From Martelella mediterranea (lineage in GTDB: Bacteria; Pseudomonadota; Alphaproteobacteria; Rhizobiales; Rhizobiaceae), in NCBI RefSeq assembly GCF_004342225.1, contig NZ_SMAR01000006.1:1-64000 (forward strand): a stretch of DNA of 64,000 nt, read 5' to 3'. Below, one piece after another: positions 53,422 to 63,006 of the stretch. The translations under genes and the position numbers were made by a program. The notes beneath the pieces were generated by a model. That model searched no databases, was not told where the DNA came from, and saw only the letters and a list, made by a program, of their open reading frames with translations. Every line of letters starts with the position of its first letter. Position 1 is the first letter of the stretch.

Positions 53422-54732
53422 ATGAGCACCGGCTTTTTCGGCGATATTGCCAAAATCCAGTACGAAGGCCCGAACAGCGACAATCCGCTGGCTTTCAAAC
53501 ATTATAACCCCGACGAAGTCGTCATGGGCAAGCCGCTGAAAGAGCATCTGCGCTTTGCCATCGCCTACTGGCACAGCCTCGCCTGGGAAGGCGGAGACCC
53601 CTTTGGCGGACGCACTTTTGACCGCCCGTGGTATGACGGCGGCATGGAAAAGGCGAAGTTGAAAGCCGATGTTGCTTTTGAACTGTTCACGCTTCTCGGC
53701 GCGCCTTTCTATTGCTTCCACGATGTGGATGTGCGCCCGGAAGGCGACAGCTTCTCTGAGAACACGAAGAATCTGAACGAAATCGTCGATTATTTCGCAG
53801 GAAAACAGGAAGAAACCGGGATGCAGCTCCTCTGGGGCACAGCAAACCTGTTCACCAACCGCCGCTTCATGTCAGGTGCGGCGACCAACCCCGATCCGGA
53901 CGTGTTCGCTTTCTCGGCTGCAACCATCAAGACCTGCATGGACGCAACTCACAAACTCGGTGGCCAGAACTATGTTCTGTGGGGCGGTCGCGAAGGTTAT
54001 GAAACCCTGCTCAACACAGACATGGGCAAGGAACTCGATCAGATGGCGCGAATGCTGCACATGGTTGTCGAGTACAAGCACAAGATCGGCTTCAAGGGCC
54101 AGATCCTGGTGGAACCGAAGCCGCAGGAACCGACCAAGCACCAGTATGATTACGACGTCGCGACCGTTTACGGCTTCCTCCAGAAGCACGGGCTGGAAAA
54201 GGAAGTGAAGGTCAATATCGAGCAGGGTCACGCAATCCTGGCTGGTCACACCTTCGAGCATGAGCTGGCACTGGCCCGCGAACTCGGCGTTCTCGGCTCC
54301 ATCGACATGAACCGCAACGACTATCAGTCAGGCTGGGATACCGATCAGTTCCCGAACAATGTTCCGGAAATGGCACTGGCTTACTATCAGGTTCTGCTGG
54401 CAGGTGGCTTCACCGGTGGTGGCACCAACTTCGATGCCAAGCTGCGGCGCCAGTCGATTGACCCTGCTGACCTGCTTCACGGTCATATCGGCGGCATGGA
54501 TTGCTGCGCCCGTGGCCTGAAGGCGGCAGCCAAAATGGTCGAGGACGGCGCTCTGCAGAAACCGCTCGATGAACGCTATGCAGGCTGGGAAGACGCAACG
54601 GCGAAGAAGATGCTTTCCGGAGAAATGTCGCTGGAAGACATTGCAGCCATGGTTGAAAAAGAAAACATCAACCCGGCTCCGAAATCGGGCCGCCAGGAAT
54701 ATCTGGAAAACATCGTCAACAAATACGTCTGA
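53422..54732 (+). CDS. xylA: Xylose isomerase
   Basis: A 436-aa class II xylose isomerase. Catalytic His100 and Asp103 are in [11 protein letters not shown]; metal ligands lie in [36 protein letters not shown] and [17 protein letters not shown]. It turns D-xylose into D-xylulose, which XylB phosphorylates for the pentose phosphate route. A strong terminator follows 30 bases after the stop. Confidence 0.97.
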   Translation: MSTGFFGDIAKIQYEGPNSDNPLAFKHYNPDEVVMGKPLKEHLRFAIAYWHSLAWEGGDPFGGRTFDRPWYDGGMEKAKLKADVAFELFTLLGAPFYCFHDVDVRPEGDSFSENTKNLNEIVDYFAGKQEETGMQLLWGTANLFTNRRFMSGAATNPDPDVFAFSAATIKTCMDATHKLGGQNYVLWGGREGYETLLNTDMGKELDQMARMLHMVVEYKHKIGFKGQILVEPKPQEPTKHQYDYDVATVYGFLQKHGLEKEVKVNIEQGHAILAGHTFEHELALARELGVLGSIDMNRNDYQSGWDTDQFPNNVPEMALAYYQVLLAGGFTGGGTNFDAKLRRQSIDPADLLHGHIGGMDCCARGLKAAAKMVEDGALQKPLDERYAGWEDATAKKMLSGEMSLEDIAAMVEKENINPAPKSGRQEYLENIVNKYV

Positions 54733-54761
54733 TCAAAGACCGTTGGCGAAAGCAAAAACAG

Positions 54762-54795
54762 AAAAGCCGGGGCGCGCAAGCACCCCGGCTTTTTT
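54762..54795 (+). terminator. Rho-independent terminator after xylA
   Basis: AAGCCGGGG (54764-54772) and CCCCGGCTT (54783-54791) with a 10-base loop, A-run before and T-run after. Confidence 0.92.
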
Positions 54796-55306
54796 ACGGG
54801 TAGGACGATATGACGGATGATGTTGCGGCTTGACGGACCGCTGGACAGATGAAATTGGGTTGATCGGCACCGCAATTTCAAAAAGTGTCTCTATTCTGTT
54901 TTCAGGATCTAGCAACCGAGACTTTGAGGATTGTGAACTGATTTTAGCCCCAAGAATAAGATAGCCTGCGGCCGCAGCCATCTTAAACGTGTCAAGCTCA
55001 GAATGACTTCCCCCCTTGAGCGAAAACAGGAAACTCATTTGATTTCTGGTTTACGTACATCATCTTTATAGGTAACGTGGCTCTCACATGTTCAGGCATT
55101 CTTTTTGGGTAGGAGCAAATTGAATGTTTGCAGAGGTCGTGGTTTGAGAATCCACGCTGGGGGAATGTTCCGGGACTGCACGCTCAAATGATCGGTGTTT
55201 TTGGCTGATCCGGATTTTATCTGGACTTTGGTTTGATTGAACATCTTCCGAGCGTATTGCAGGCCCAGCTCAGGGAATGAAAACATGCACTTGGGGAGGA
55301 GCATGT
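54796..55306. other. Long leader/intergenic region before the CUT2 importer
   Basis: About 510 bases without a convincing gene. Short frames on both strands lack ribosome binding sites. It holds a perfect 12-bp palindrome CTGCGGCCGCAG (54966-54977), the operator/promoter element at 55048-55078, and then more than 220 bases of presumed untranslated leader. Confidence 0.5.
55048..55078 (+). promoter_or_regulatory. Promoter of the CUT2 importer with shared LacI-type element
   Basis: GGTTTACGTACATCAT (55048-55063) repeats the element at 50775-50790. TTTACG (55050-55055), 17 bases, TAACGT (55073-55078) is the corresponding promoter reading. Confidence 0.6.
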
Positions 55307-56845
55307 ATGGAAAACGGGCACACAGATATGCCTGCGATTCTCGAAACCGAGGGACTTTCGAAGTCTTTCGGACCGATTGAAGTTCTCCATGATATCGATA
55401 TTGCAGTGCGGCCTGGAGAAATCCATGCCGTCATCGGTGAAAATGGTGCGGGCAAATCAACCCTGATGCGCCTGATCGCCGGAAACCTGGCGCCAAGCCG
55501 GGGCATTTTGCGCGTCGATGACAAGCCCGTTTCCTTTGCCAACCCGACAGAAGCAGAAGCAGCGGGGATTGTACTCGTACATCAGGAAATTCTGCTGGCG
55601 CCGGACCTGACCGTTGCCCAGAATATTTTCCTCGGCCGTGAAATCCGCAGCGGGTTTGCAGTCAACGACAAGGCGATGAATGAAGCCGCCCACAAGGCCG
55701 TGCTGGAACTGGGCGCTGATATTTCACCGGAAACACAGGTCAGCCAGCTTTCAATTGCAAAACGGCAGCTGGTGCAGATTGCCCGCGTTTTGCTGACCCC
55801 GCATCGCGTCGTCATCTTCGATGAACCGACCGCCTCGCTGACACCTGTTGAGACCGAAGCGCTGCTGAATGTTATACGAGACATCAAAGCACGCGGCGTT
55901 GCAGTTCTTTTCATTTCCCATCGGCTGCCGGAAGTGAAGGCCATTGCCGACCGGGTGACTGTTTTGCGTGACGGCACAAAGGTGGAAAGCCACCCTGCTG
56001 AAGCACTTCAGCCCGCTGATATGGCCCGCCTCATGGTGGGCCGAGACGTATCAAAGCTTTATCCGGACCGGATTTACACCAGCACTGATGAACCTGTCTT
56101 ATCCGTTGAGAATTTCCGTGTTCCCGACTACGTCAAAACCGCTTCGTTTTCGCTTCGCAAAGGCGAAATTCTGGGCTTTGCGGGCCTTGTCGGGGCTGGT
56201 CGTACTGAGCTGATGGAAGGCATTCTTGGCCTCCGCCCCGGCCGGGGCAATGTCAGACTTCATGGTCAGAAGGTACATTTTTCAGCGCCGGTTGCAGCTC
56301 TTAAGGCAGGCATTGTCTATCTCAGCGAAGACAGAAAGGGCAAAGGCCTGCTCCTGAATAAAGACCTCGGCACCAATCTGACGCTGGCGGCACTGGATCG
56401 GTTTATCCGTCATTTCCAAATCGATAGAAAAGCTGAAAACGGCGCGCTTGATAACGCAATCCGGGATTTTGATATCCGTACGGGTTCCAGCACGCTGGAT
56501 GCCGGAGAACTTTCCGGTGGCAATCAGCAGAAGCTTTTGCTGGCGAAAATGATGCTGCTCGAACCCCAGATCATCATCATTGACGAGCCCACACGCGGCA
56601 TCGATATCGGCAACAAGGAACAAATCTATAAGTTCATCGCCGAACTGGCCGATACGGGTCACTCTATTATCGTGATTTCATCAGAGATGCCGGAATTGAT
56701 CGGTCTTTGTGACCGGATCGTCGTGATGCAGTCCGGTCTTGTTGCGGGAGAAGTCTCCAGTGAACGCATGAATGAACACGAAATCGTCGTGCTGGCCACC
56801 GGGGTTTCGACGCATGGAGGAATGGAAATGGCAGGGGTTGAATGA
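55307..56845 (+). CDS. Sugar ABC transporter ATP-binding protein (XylG/RbsA type)
   Basis: A 512-aa CUT2 ATPase with two ABC domains. The first has Walker A GENGAGKSTLMRLIAG and Walker B VVIFDEPTASLTP; the second has the usual degenerate loop GLVGAGRTELMEGILG, signature LSGGNQQKLLLAKMM and IIIIDEPTRGIDIGNKEQIY. ATG at 55307 has GGGGAGGAG 5 bases before. The next permease overlaps by 4 bases (ATGA). The sugar is not known; xylose, ribose or a glycoside is suggested by the neighbours. Confidence 0.94.
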   Translation: MENGHTDMPAILETEGLSKSFGPIEVLHDIDIAVRPGEIHAVIGENGAGKSTLMRLIAGNLAPSRGILRVDDKPVSFANPTEAEAAGIVLVHQEILLAPDLTVAQNIFLGREIRSGFAVNDKAMNEAAHKAVLELGADISPETQVSQLSIAKRQLVQIARVLLTPHRVVIFDEPTASLTPVETEALLNVIRDIKARGVAVLFISHRLPEVKAIADRVTVLRDGTKVESHPAEALQPADMARLMVGRDVSKLYPDRIYTSTDEPVLSVENFRVPDYVKTASFSLRKGEILGFAGLVGAGRTELMEGILGLRPGRGNVRLHGQKVHFSAPVAALKAGIVYLSEDRKGKGLLLNKDLGTNLTLAALDRFIRHFQIDRKAENGALDNAIRDFDIRTGSSTLDAGELSGGNQQKLLLAKMMLLEPQIIIIDEPTRGIDIGNKEQIYKFIAELADTGHSIIVISSEMPELIGLCDRIVVMQSGLVAGEVSSERMNEHEIVVLATGVSTHGGMEMAGVE

Positions 56846-57843
56846 GCGAAGAAACGCAAAAAGGAACAAGTGGGTCAGGCGTCTTGAAATTGATCGATAT
56901 CCGGATGCTGGCACCTTTCATCGCCCTGGCATTGCTTCTGGTTGTCGGCACCTTCGCCAATCCTAATTTTCTGACGGTGACCAACCTGATGAATGTTGCC
57001 ACGCGGTCGGCTTTCATTGCCATTATTGCAGTTGGTGCAACGTTCGTTATCTCGTCTGGCGGACTGGATCTTTCGGTTGGTTCGATGGTTGCCTTTGTCG
57101 CCAGCCTGATGATCATGTTCATCAACACCGCCATCATTGGCGATCCTTTGATGTTGTTGATAACAGCCATGGTTCTGGCAGTACTGATTGGCGCAGCCTG
57201 CGGACTCGCCAATGGACTCATCACAACTGTCGGGCGGATTGAGCCATTCATCGCCACCTTGGGCACAATGGGCATTTATCGTGGCCTGACGACCTGGCTT
57301 TCGCAGGGTGGCGCCATCACAGTTCAGGATTTTGATGTTCAGGGGCTTTACAGACCTGTCTATTTCGGGACCGTCTTTGGTTTACCTGTTCCCGTGATTG
57401 CCATTATCGTGACAGCCTTGATCGGCGCTTTCGTACTATACCGAACGCGATACGGTCGCCATGTCATTGCTGTTGGCTCGAATGAGGAGGTCGCGCGCTA
57501 TTCCGGGATCTCCGTAAAAAAGGTCAGGATCGTTGCCTATCTCATTCAGGGCGTTTGCGTTGCTGTGGCGGTATTGTTCTATGTTCCGCGTCTCGGCTCG
57601 ACCTCGGCAACCACCGGCATGTTGTGGGAATTGCAGGCTATTACCGCCGTTGTGGTTGGCGGCACTGCGCTGCGGGGCGGGGTCGGCCGGATCTGGGGTA
57701 CCATATGCGGCGCATTCATTCTGGAAATTGTTGGCAATATCATGCTGCTTTCAAATTTCATCAGCGAATACCTGATCGCTGCCATACAAGGTGCAATTAT
57801 CATCATTGCCATGCTGGTTCAGCGTTCACTGGTTCGCAAATAG
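56842..57843 (+). CDS. Sugar ABC transporter permease (XylH/RbsC type)
   Basis: A 333-aa CUT2 permease with 8-10 hydrophobic helices. Family text includes ATFVISSGGLDLSVGSMVAFVASL, GRIEPFIATLGTMGIYRGL, SNEEVARYSGISVKKVRIVAYLIQG and AITAVVVGGTALRGGVGRIWGT. It forms a homodimer with the RbsA-type ATPase. Confidence 0.94.
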   Translation: MSEETQKGTSGSGVLKLIDIRMLAPFIALALLLVVGTFANPNFLTVTNLMNVATRSAFIAIIAVGATFVISSGGLDLSVGSMVAFVASLMIMFINTAIIGDPLMLLITAMVLAVLIGAACGLANGLITTVGRIEPFIATLGTMGIYRGLTTWLSQGGAITVQDFDVQGLYRPVYFGTVFGLPVPVIAIIVTALIGAFVLYRTRYGRHVIAVGSNEEVARYSGISVKKVRIVAYLIQGVCVAVAVLFYVPRLGSTSATTGMLWELQAITAVVVGGTALRGGVGRIWGTICGAFILEIVGNIMLLSNFISEYLIAAIQGAIIIIAMLVQRSLVRK

Positions 57844-57919
57844 CCAGGCTTGCGGGATCAAAGAACCGCCCGCCGCCCGATGCCGGGCAAAACTGGTTCG
57901 CCACTTGGGAGGAGTGAGA

Positions 57920-58864
57920 ATGAAACATTTTATATTGGGTGCAACACTTGCGGCCACAACAGCGCTGGCTGGTGCAGCCAACGCAGAAACTCTAACTGTC
58001 GGCGTATCCGTTCCAGCCGCCGATCACGGCTGGACGGCAGGCATTGTCTACCACGCCGAGCGTGTCGCCGAAAAGCTGATGGATGAGTATGATGATCTCA
58101 ATGTCATCGTCAAAACCTCACCGGATGCCGCCAGCCAGGCCAATGCTGTTCAGGACCTTGCTGTTCAGGGGATTGATGCCCTGGTGATCCTGCCGACAAA
58201 CCCTGATCCGCTGGTCAACGCCATCATGCAGGTCAAAATGCAGGGCACATTCGTAACCCTTGTTGACCGTGCACCGTCGAATAATTCAAGCGAAGTGCGT
58301 GACCTTTATGTCGCCGGCAATAATCCGGCACTGGGCGCTGTGGCCGGTGAGTATATCGCCGAAACCACGCCTGATGCAGACGTGGTTGTCATTCGCGGGC
58401 TGCCGATTCCGATTGATCAGCAGCGACAGGATGGCTTCGATTCCGCGTTGGAAGGTACAGACGTGAATGTTCTGGAAAAACAGTTCGGCAACTGGAACCG
58501 CGATGACGCCTTCCGGGTGATGCAGGACTTCCTGACCAAGTACCCCAATATCGATGTTGTCTGGGCACAGGATGACGATATGGTCGTAGGCGTTTTGCAG
58601 GCGATTGAACAATCCGGCCGCGATGACATTCAGTATGTGATTGGCGGCGCGGGTTCAAAAGACATGATCAAAAAAGTGATGGATGGCGATCCGATGATCC
58701 CGGTCGATGTCCTTTATCCACCGGCAATGATTGGTACGGCCATGGAACTGACAGTCGCGGGTATGAAGGATCAGGTTCCGATCGCCGGAAACTATATTCT
58801 GGATGCCACTCTTGTGACGCCCGAAAATGCCGAAAGCTATTACTTCCCGGATTCACCCTACTGA
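57920..58864 (+). CDS. Sugar ABC transporter substrate-binding protein (RbsB type)
   Basis: A 314-aa periplasmic protein with signal peptide MKHFILGATLAATTALAGAANA. The binding fold shows SVPAADHGWTAGIVYHAERVAEKL, DLAVQGIDALVILPTNPDPL, VVVIRGLPIPIDQQRQDGFDSAL and VWAQDDDMVVGVLQAIEQSG. GGGAGGAG lies 5 bases before the ATG. It feeds the RbsA/RbsC-type subunits encoded just upstream. Confidence 0.93.
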   Translation: MKHFILGATLAATTALAGAANAETLTVGVSVPAADHGWTAGIVYHAERVAEKLMDEYDDLNVIVKTSPDAASQANAVQDLAVQGIDALVILPTNPDPLVNAIMQVKMQGTFVTLVDRAPSNNSSEVRDLYVAGNNPALGAVAGEYIAETTPDADVVVIRGLPIPIDQQRQDGFDSALEGTDVNVLEKQFGNWNRDDAFRVMQDFLTKYPNIDVVWAQDDDMVVGVLQAIEQSGRDDIQYVIGGAGSKDMIKKVMDGDPMIPVDVLYPPAMIGTAMELTVAGMKDQVPIAGNYILDATLVTPENAESYYFPDSPY

Positions 58865-58884
58865 GCCGGTAGATCAAACCTTCG

Positions 58885-58907
58885 CGCCCCGCCGTTCAGG
58901 CGGGGCG
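58885..58907. repeat. Hairpin after the binding-protein gene
   Basis: CGCCCCGCC-GTTCA-GGCGGGGCG, 20 bases after the stop, without a T-run. A partial terminator or mRNA 3'-end protector between the importer and the isomerase gene. Confidence 0.7.
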
Positions 58908-58988
58908 TAAGCAGCTTGCTGACGGAACTATCTGGCAATACTCTCGCCAAAACTCACCATTTCGAACGCTTTCCGGGAGGATTTTATC

Positions 58989-60041
58989 ATGAAGACAATC
59001 AAGGGACCGGCTATTTTTCTCGGTCAGTTTGCAGGCGATGAAGCACCGTTCAACAGCTGGGATGCAATCACGAAATGGGCCGCAGACTGCGGCTATAAAG
59101 GCGTTCAGGTACCCACATGGGCAAACCAGCTGATCGACCTTAAGAAGGCTGCTCAGTCGAAAGACTATTGCGATGAATTCAAAGGGCAGGCCCGCGACAA
59201 TGGCGTCGAGGTAACCGAGCTCTCAACCCACCTGCAGGGCCAGCTCGTTGCAGTGCATCCGGCCTATGACGAAGCTTTCGACGGTTTTGCAGCGCCGGAA
59301 GTGCGCGGCAACCCGAAAGCCCGGCAGGAATGGGCCGTCGAACAGGTCAAAATGGCGATTTCTGCATCGCGTCACATGGGCATCAATGCGCTTGCCAGCT
59401 TTTCCGGCGCGCTGGCATGGCCATTTCTTTATCCATGGCCGCAGCGTCCTGCCGGACTGGTTGAAACGGCTTTTGCCGAACTTGCGAACCGCTGGAAACC
59501 GATCCTTGATCATGCCGACGAGAACGACGTTGATATCTGCTATGAAATTCATCCCGGTGAAGATCTCCATGATGGTGCAACCTTCGAAATGTTTCTCGAC
59601 CACCTGAGGGGCCATCGCCGGGCCAACATGCTTTATGATCCGTCGCACTATGTTCTGCAGTGCCTCGATTACATCGACAATATCGACATCTACAAAGACC
59701 GGATCAAAATGTTCCACGTCAAGGATGCCGAGTTTAACCCGACGGGCAGACAGGGCGTTTATGGCGGCTATCAAAGCTGGGTGGACCGGGCCGGACGTTT
59801 CCGCTCACTCGGCGATGGCCAGGTCGATTTTTCCGCAGTCTTCTCCAAAATGGCCGCCAATGATTTCGATGGCTGGGCTGTGGTTGAATGGGAATGTTGC
59901 CTGAAACATCCTGAAGACGGGGCACGCGAAGGCGCTCAGTTTGTGCGGGATCACATCATCCGCGTGACCGAACGCGCCTTTGATGATTTTGCGGGTTCCG
60001 GCACGGATGAAGCCGCTAACCGCCGTATGCTCGGACTTTAA
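58989..60041 (+). CDS. TIM-barrel sugar phosphate isomerase/epimerase
   Basis: A 350-aa xylose-isomerase-like barrel (AP endonuclease family 2 fold). Probable metal ligands are the Glu in ICYEIHPGEDLHDG, Asp in LYDPSHYVLQCLDY, His in MFHVKDAEFNPTG and Glu in AVVEWECCLKHPEDG. GGGAGGA precedes the ATG. It is directly before a Gfo/Idh/MocA gene; pairs like this occur in inositol breakdown and in 3-keto-sugar glycoside breakdown. True activity is unknown. Confidence 0.87.
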   Translation: MKTIKGPAIFLGQFAGDEAPFNSWDAITKWAADCGYKGVQVPTWANQLIDLKKAAQSKDYCDEFKGQARDNGVEVTELSTHLQGQLVAVHPAYDEAFDGFAAPEVRGNPKARQEWAVEQVKMAISASRHMGINALASFSGALAWPFLYPWPQRPAGLVETAFAELANRWKPILDHADENDVDICYEIHPGEDLHDGATFEMFLDHLRGHRRANMLYDPSHYVLQCLDYIDNIDIYKDRIKMFHVKDAEFNPTGRQGVYGGYQSWVDRAGRFRSLGDGQVDFSAVFSKMAANDFDGWAVVEWECCLKHPEDGAREGAQFVRDHIIRVTERAFDDFAGSGTDEAANRRMLGL

Positions 60042-60050
60042 GGGTGACAT

Positions 60051-61238
60051 ATGATGACCATTGAAGGCAGAAATGAAACGCATGACAGCCACATCCGGCT
60101 TGGTATGGTCGGAGGCGGCTCCGGTGCCTTTATCGGTGGCGTTCACCGTATTGCCGCCCGGCTCGACGATCATTACCGGCTTGTCGCCGGGGCTTTGTCC
60201 TCGACACCGGAAAAGGCGCTTGCTTCCGGTCAGGAGCTCGGTCTCGATCCGGACCGCACCTATGGTTCATGGGAGGAGATGGCAGAGAAAGAGGCTGCCC
60301 GGGAAGACGGGATTGAAGCGGTTGCCGTCGTGACACCGAACCACATGCATTTCGCTCCCGCAAAAGCTTTTCTGGAGAAAGGCATTCATGTCATCTGCGA
60401 CAAGCCGATGACAGCGACGCTGGATGAAGCGAAAACCCTGAAAACCATTGCTGACAAGGCTGACGCACTGTTCATTCTGACCCATAACTACACCGGCTAT
60501 CCGATGATCAGGCAGGCCCGTGCCATGATCGCCAATGGTAACCTCGGCCCGCTCAGACTCATTCAGGCCGAATACGTGCAGGACTGGCTGACGGAACCGG
60601 TCGAACGCGAAGGCTCCAAACAGGCAGAGTGGCGCACGGATCCGAAGCGTTCCGGCGCAGGCGGCGCGATTGGCGATATCGGCACCCACGCCTTTAACCT
60701 TCTCTCATTCGTCTCCGGTGCAAAGCTTCAAAGCCTTGCGGCTGATCTCGACAGCTTTGTCGAAGGCCGGCAGCTGGACGACAATGCCCATATGATGCTG
60801 CGCTTTGAAGAAAAAGCCGGTGTGAAAGCCAAGGGCATGCTCTGGGCCAGTCAGGTCGCGCCCGGGAATGAGAACAGCCTCACGCTTCGTATTTACGGCA
60901 CCAAAGGCGGGCTGGAATGGGCACAGGAACAGCCGAACCACCTGTGGTATACGCCGTTTGGCGAGCCCAAGCGCCTCCTGACCCGAAACGGCGCAGGTGC
61001 GGGCCCCGATGCTGTTCGCGTCTCCCGCGTTCCAGGCGGTCATCCGGAAGGCTATCTCGAAGGCTTCGCCAATATCTATTCCGATGCGGCTCTCGCCATT
61101 CGTGCCTTTAAAACAGGCAAGACTGACCCGGACGCCATCTGCCCGACCATTGATGATGGTGTCGCCGGCCTTGCCTTTATCGATGCCTGTGTGCGTTCTT
61201 CGCGCGAAAACGGCGCATGGGTCACGCCTGATATCTGA
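60051..61238 (+). CDS. Gfo/Idh/MocA family oxidoreductase
   Basis: A 395-aa NAD(P)-dependent dehydrogenase. Rossmann motif LGMVGGGSGAFIGGVHRIAARL, TPNHMHFAPAKAFLEKGIHVICDKPMTATLDEA (family EKP motif as DKP), and the active-site block GGAIGDIGTHAFNLLSFVSG with the conserved His. It lies 9 bases after the isomerase gene. Likely acts on a ring hydroxyl of an imported sugar or glycoside. Confidence 0.9.
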   Translation: MMTIEGRNETHDSHIRLGMVGGGSGAFIGGVHRIAARLDDHYRLVAGALSSTPEKALASGQELGLDPDRTYGSWEEMAEKEAAREDGIEAVAVVTPNHMHFAPAKAFLEKGIHVICDKPMTATLDEAKTLKTIADKADALFILTHNYTGYPMIRQARAMIANGNLGPLRLIQAEYVQDWLTEPVEREGSKQAEWRTDPKRSGAGGAIGDIGTHAFNLLSFVSGAKLQSLAADLDSFVEGRQLDDNAHMMLRFEEKAGVKAKGMLWASQVAPGNENSLTLRIYGTKGGLEWAQEQPNHLWYTPFGEPKRLLTRNGAGAGPDAVRVSRVPGGHPEGYLEGFANIYSDAALAIRAFKTGKTDPDAICPTIDDGVAGLAFIDACVRSSRENGAWVTPDI

Positions 61239-61260
61239 AGACCTTTCCCCTCTTAAGCTT

Positions 61261-61291
61261 CATCTGCGGCACTTCCAGCGTGCCGCAGATG
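61261..61291. terminator. Long hairpin after the oxidoreductase gene
   Basis: Perfect 12-bp stem CATCTGCGGCAC / GTGCCGCAGATG with a 7-base loop, 22 bases after the stop. No T-run follows, so strict Rho-independent activity is doubtful. Confidence 0.55.
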
Positions 61292-61610
61292 ATGACTGTC
61301 AAGCTGTGACGCAATTTGGCAACGGCGCAAAACCAAATACTGCAACGTTACAGTTTTGAGTTATTGCGATGTACAAACCATTCAAACTCGCATAAAAGCC
61401 ATGCCCGACATGCCAGAAACCGAAAGAACGGACACTCTTGTTTCTGCCGGTTTTTTTGCGTTTTCAGAGGCTTTTCCCTCAGGAATGATGCCCGGCAAAG
61501 CCTGAGCAGAGAATAATACTGGCGACATATGATTTTGAGAAACTGAAAGAATGGCGAACCGGCGCAAAGCCCGGTCCTTTCCTTTCAGATTGGATAAAAG
61601 GAATTCGAGC
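61292..61610. other. Intergenic region before the GH1 gene
   Basis: About 320 bases with no gene. A second stem CAGAAAC / GTTTCTG (61414-61446) is followed by CCGG and seven T bases (61451-61457), which could end transcription. The remaining 150 bases probably contain the GH1 promoter. Confidence 0.45.
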
Positions 61611-62969
61611 ATGATTGATCCCAAGGCTCTTGCCGGACGCTTTCCCAAGGACTTCATTTTCGGCACAGCGACAGCATCCTACCAGATTGAGGGTGCAGCG
61701 CGCGAAGATGGCCGCAAACCCTCGATCTGGGATGCGTTCAGCCACATGCCGGGCCGGGTCTATAACCGTGATACCGGTGATATCGCCTGCGATCACTACC
61801 ACCGCGTCGAAGAAGATCTCGATCTTATGGCCTCACTTGGTGTTGAGACCTACCGGTTTTCGATTGCATGGCCACGCATCATCCCCGATGGGCGCGGACC
61901 GGTTAACGAAGCAGGTCTCGACTTTTATGACCGATTGATTGATGCCTGCAAGGCGCGCGGGATCAAGACCAACGCAACGCTCTATCACTGGGACCTGCCG
62001 CTGACGCTTGCCGGTGACGGTGGCTGGACAGTGCGGTCAACCGCTTATGCCTTCCAGCGCTATGTCCAGACGGTGATGAAACGTTTTGGCGACCGGCTCG
62101 ACTTCGTCTCAACCTTCAACGAACCCTGGTGCGTGGTCTATCTCAGCCACCTTTATGGCATCCATGCTCCCGGCGAAAAGTCGATTGAGGCCTCGGTTGC
62201 TGCCCTGCACACGGTCAATCTGGCGCATGGCCTGGCGGTGGAAGCGATCCGTCAGGAAGCGCCGGATGTCGCCGTTGGCATCGTCTGTAATCATCAGGCT
62301 ATTATTCCGGTGACCGACAGCGAAGAAGACAAGGCGGCCTGCGAGCGCGCCTTCCAGTTCAACAACGGCGTCTTCTTCGACCCGATCTTCAAGGGCGAAT
62401 ATCCGGCTGACTTCATGGCAGCCTACGGCGATATCATGCCGAAGATCGAAGATGGCGACCTGGCTCTGATCAGCCAGCCGCTCGACTGGTGGGGACTGAA
62501 CTATTACAAGCCGGAGCGCTACAAGCATAATCCGGAAGCCCCCTTCCCGTCTGTGGCAGACGGGCCGGCACTGAACGACGTCTTCACCGATATCGGCTGG
62601 GAGGTTGATGCTTCAGCTCTGAAATTCCTCGTTCATCAGCTTTATGATCGCTATGAACTGCCTGACATGTACATCACCGAAAACGGTGCCTGCTACAATA
62701 TGGCGCCCGTTGATGGCGTCGTCGACGACCAGCCGCGGATCGAATATCTGTCCGAACATCTGGGCGTTGTCGCCGATCTCATAGAAGCGGGCCGCCCGAT
62801 CAAGGGCTATTATGCCTGGAGCCTGATGGACAATTTCGAATGGGCAGAAGGCTACAAGATGCGGTTCGGCCTCATCTATATCAATTATGAAACGCAGGAA
62901 CGCACGGTCAAGAATTCCGGCAAATGGTTCAAGGCACTCGCCGAGGAATTTTTAAACGCAGAGAAGTAA
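61611..62969 (+). CDS. GH1 family beta-glucosidase
   Basis: A 452-aa glycoside hydrolase family 1 enzyme without a signal peptide. The N-terminal signature is FIFGTATASYQIEGAAREDGRKPSIWDAF. The acid/base Glu171 is in STFNEPWCVV and the nucleophile Glu357 in MYITENGACYN. It removes beta-linked glucose (or related sugars) from small glycosides in the cytoplasm. ATG at 61611 has AAGGA 8 bases upstream; a longer frame starting at 61551 is not needed. It ends the sugar block and fits an importer that brings in a glycoside. Confidence 0.94.
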   Translation: MIDPKALAGRFPKDFIFGTATASYQIEGAAREDGRKPSIWDAFSHMPGRVYNRDTGDIACDHYHRVEEDLDLMASLGVETYRFSIAWPRIIPDGRGPVNEAGLDFYDRLIDACKARGIKTNATLYHWDLPLTLAGDGGWTVRSTAYAFQRYVQTVMKRFGDRLDFVSTFNEPWCVVYLSHLYGIHAPGEKSIEASVAALHTVNLAHGLAVEAIRQEAPDVAVGIVCNHQAIIPVTDSEEDKAACERAFQFNNGVFFDPIFKGEYPADFMAAYGDIMPKIEDGDLALISQPLDWWGLNYYKPERYKHNPEAPFPSVADGPALNDVFTDIGWEVDASALKFLVHQLYDRYELPDMYITENGACYNMAPVDGVVDDQPRIEYLSEHLGVVADLIEAGRPIKGYYAWSLMDNFEWAEGYKMRFGLIYINYETQERTVKNSGKWFKALAEEFLNAEK

Positions 62970-63006
62970 GCCGCCCCAAGACGGCTTTGTCTGAACTTCA
63001 AACGCA

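Noticed and set aside
54733-55038. Minus-strand 101-codon frame after xylA
   Set aside because: It runs across the xylA terminator and has no coding signature; treated as intergenic.
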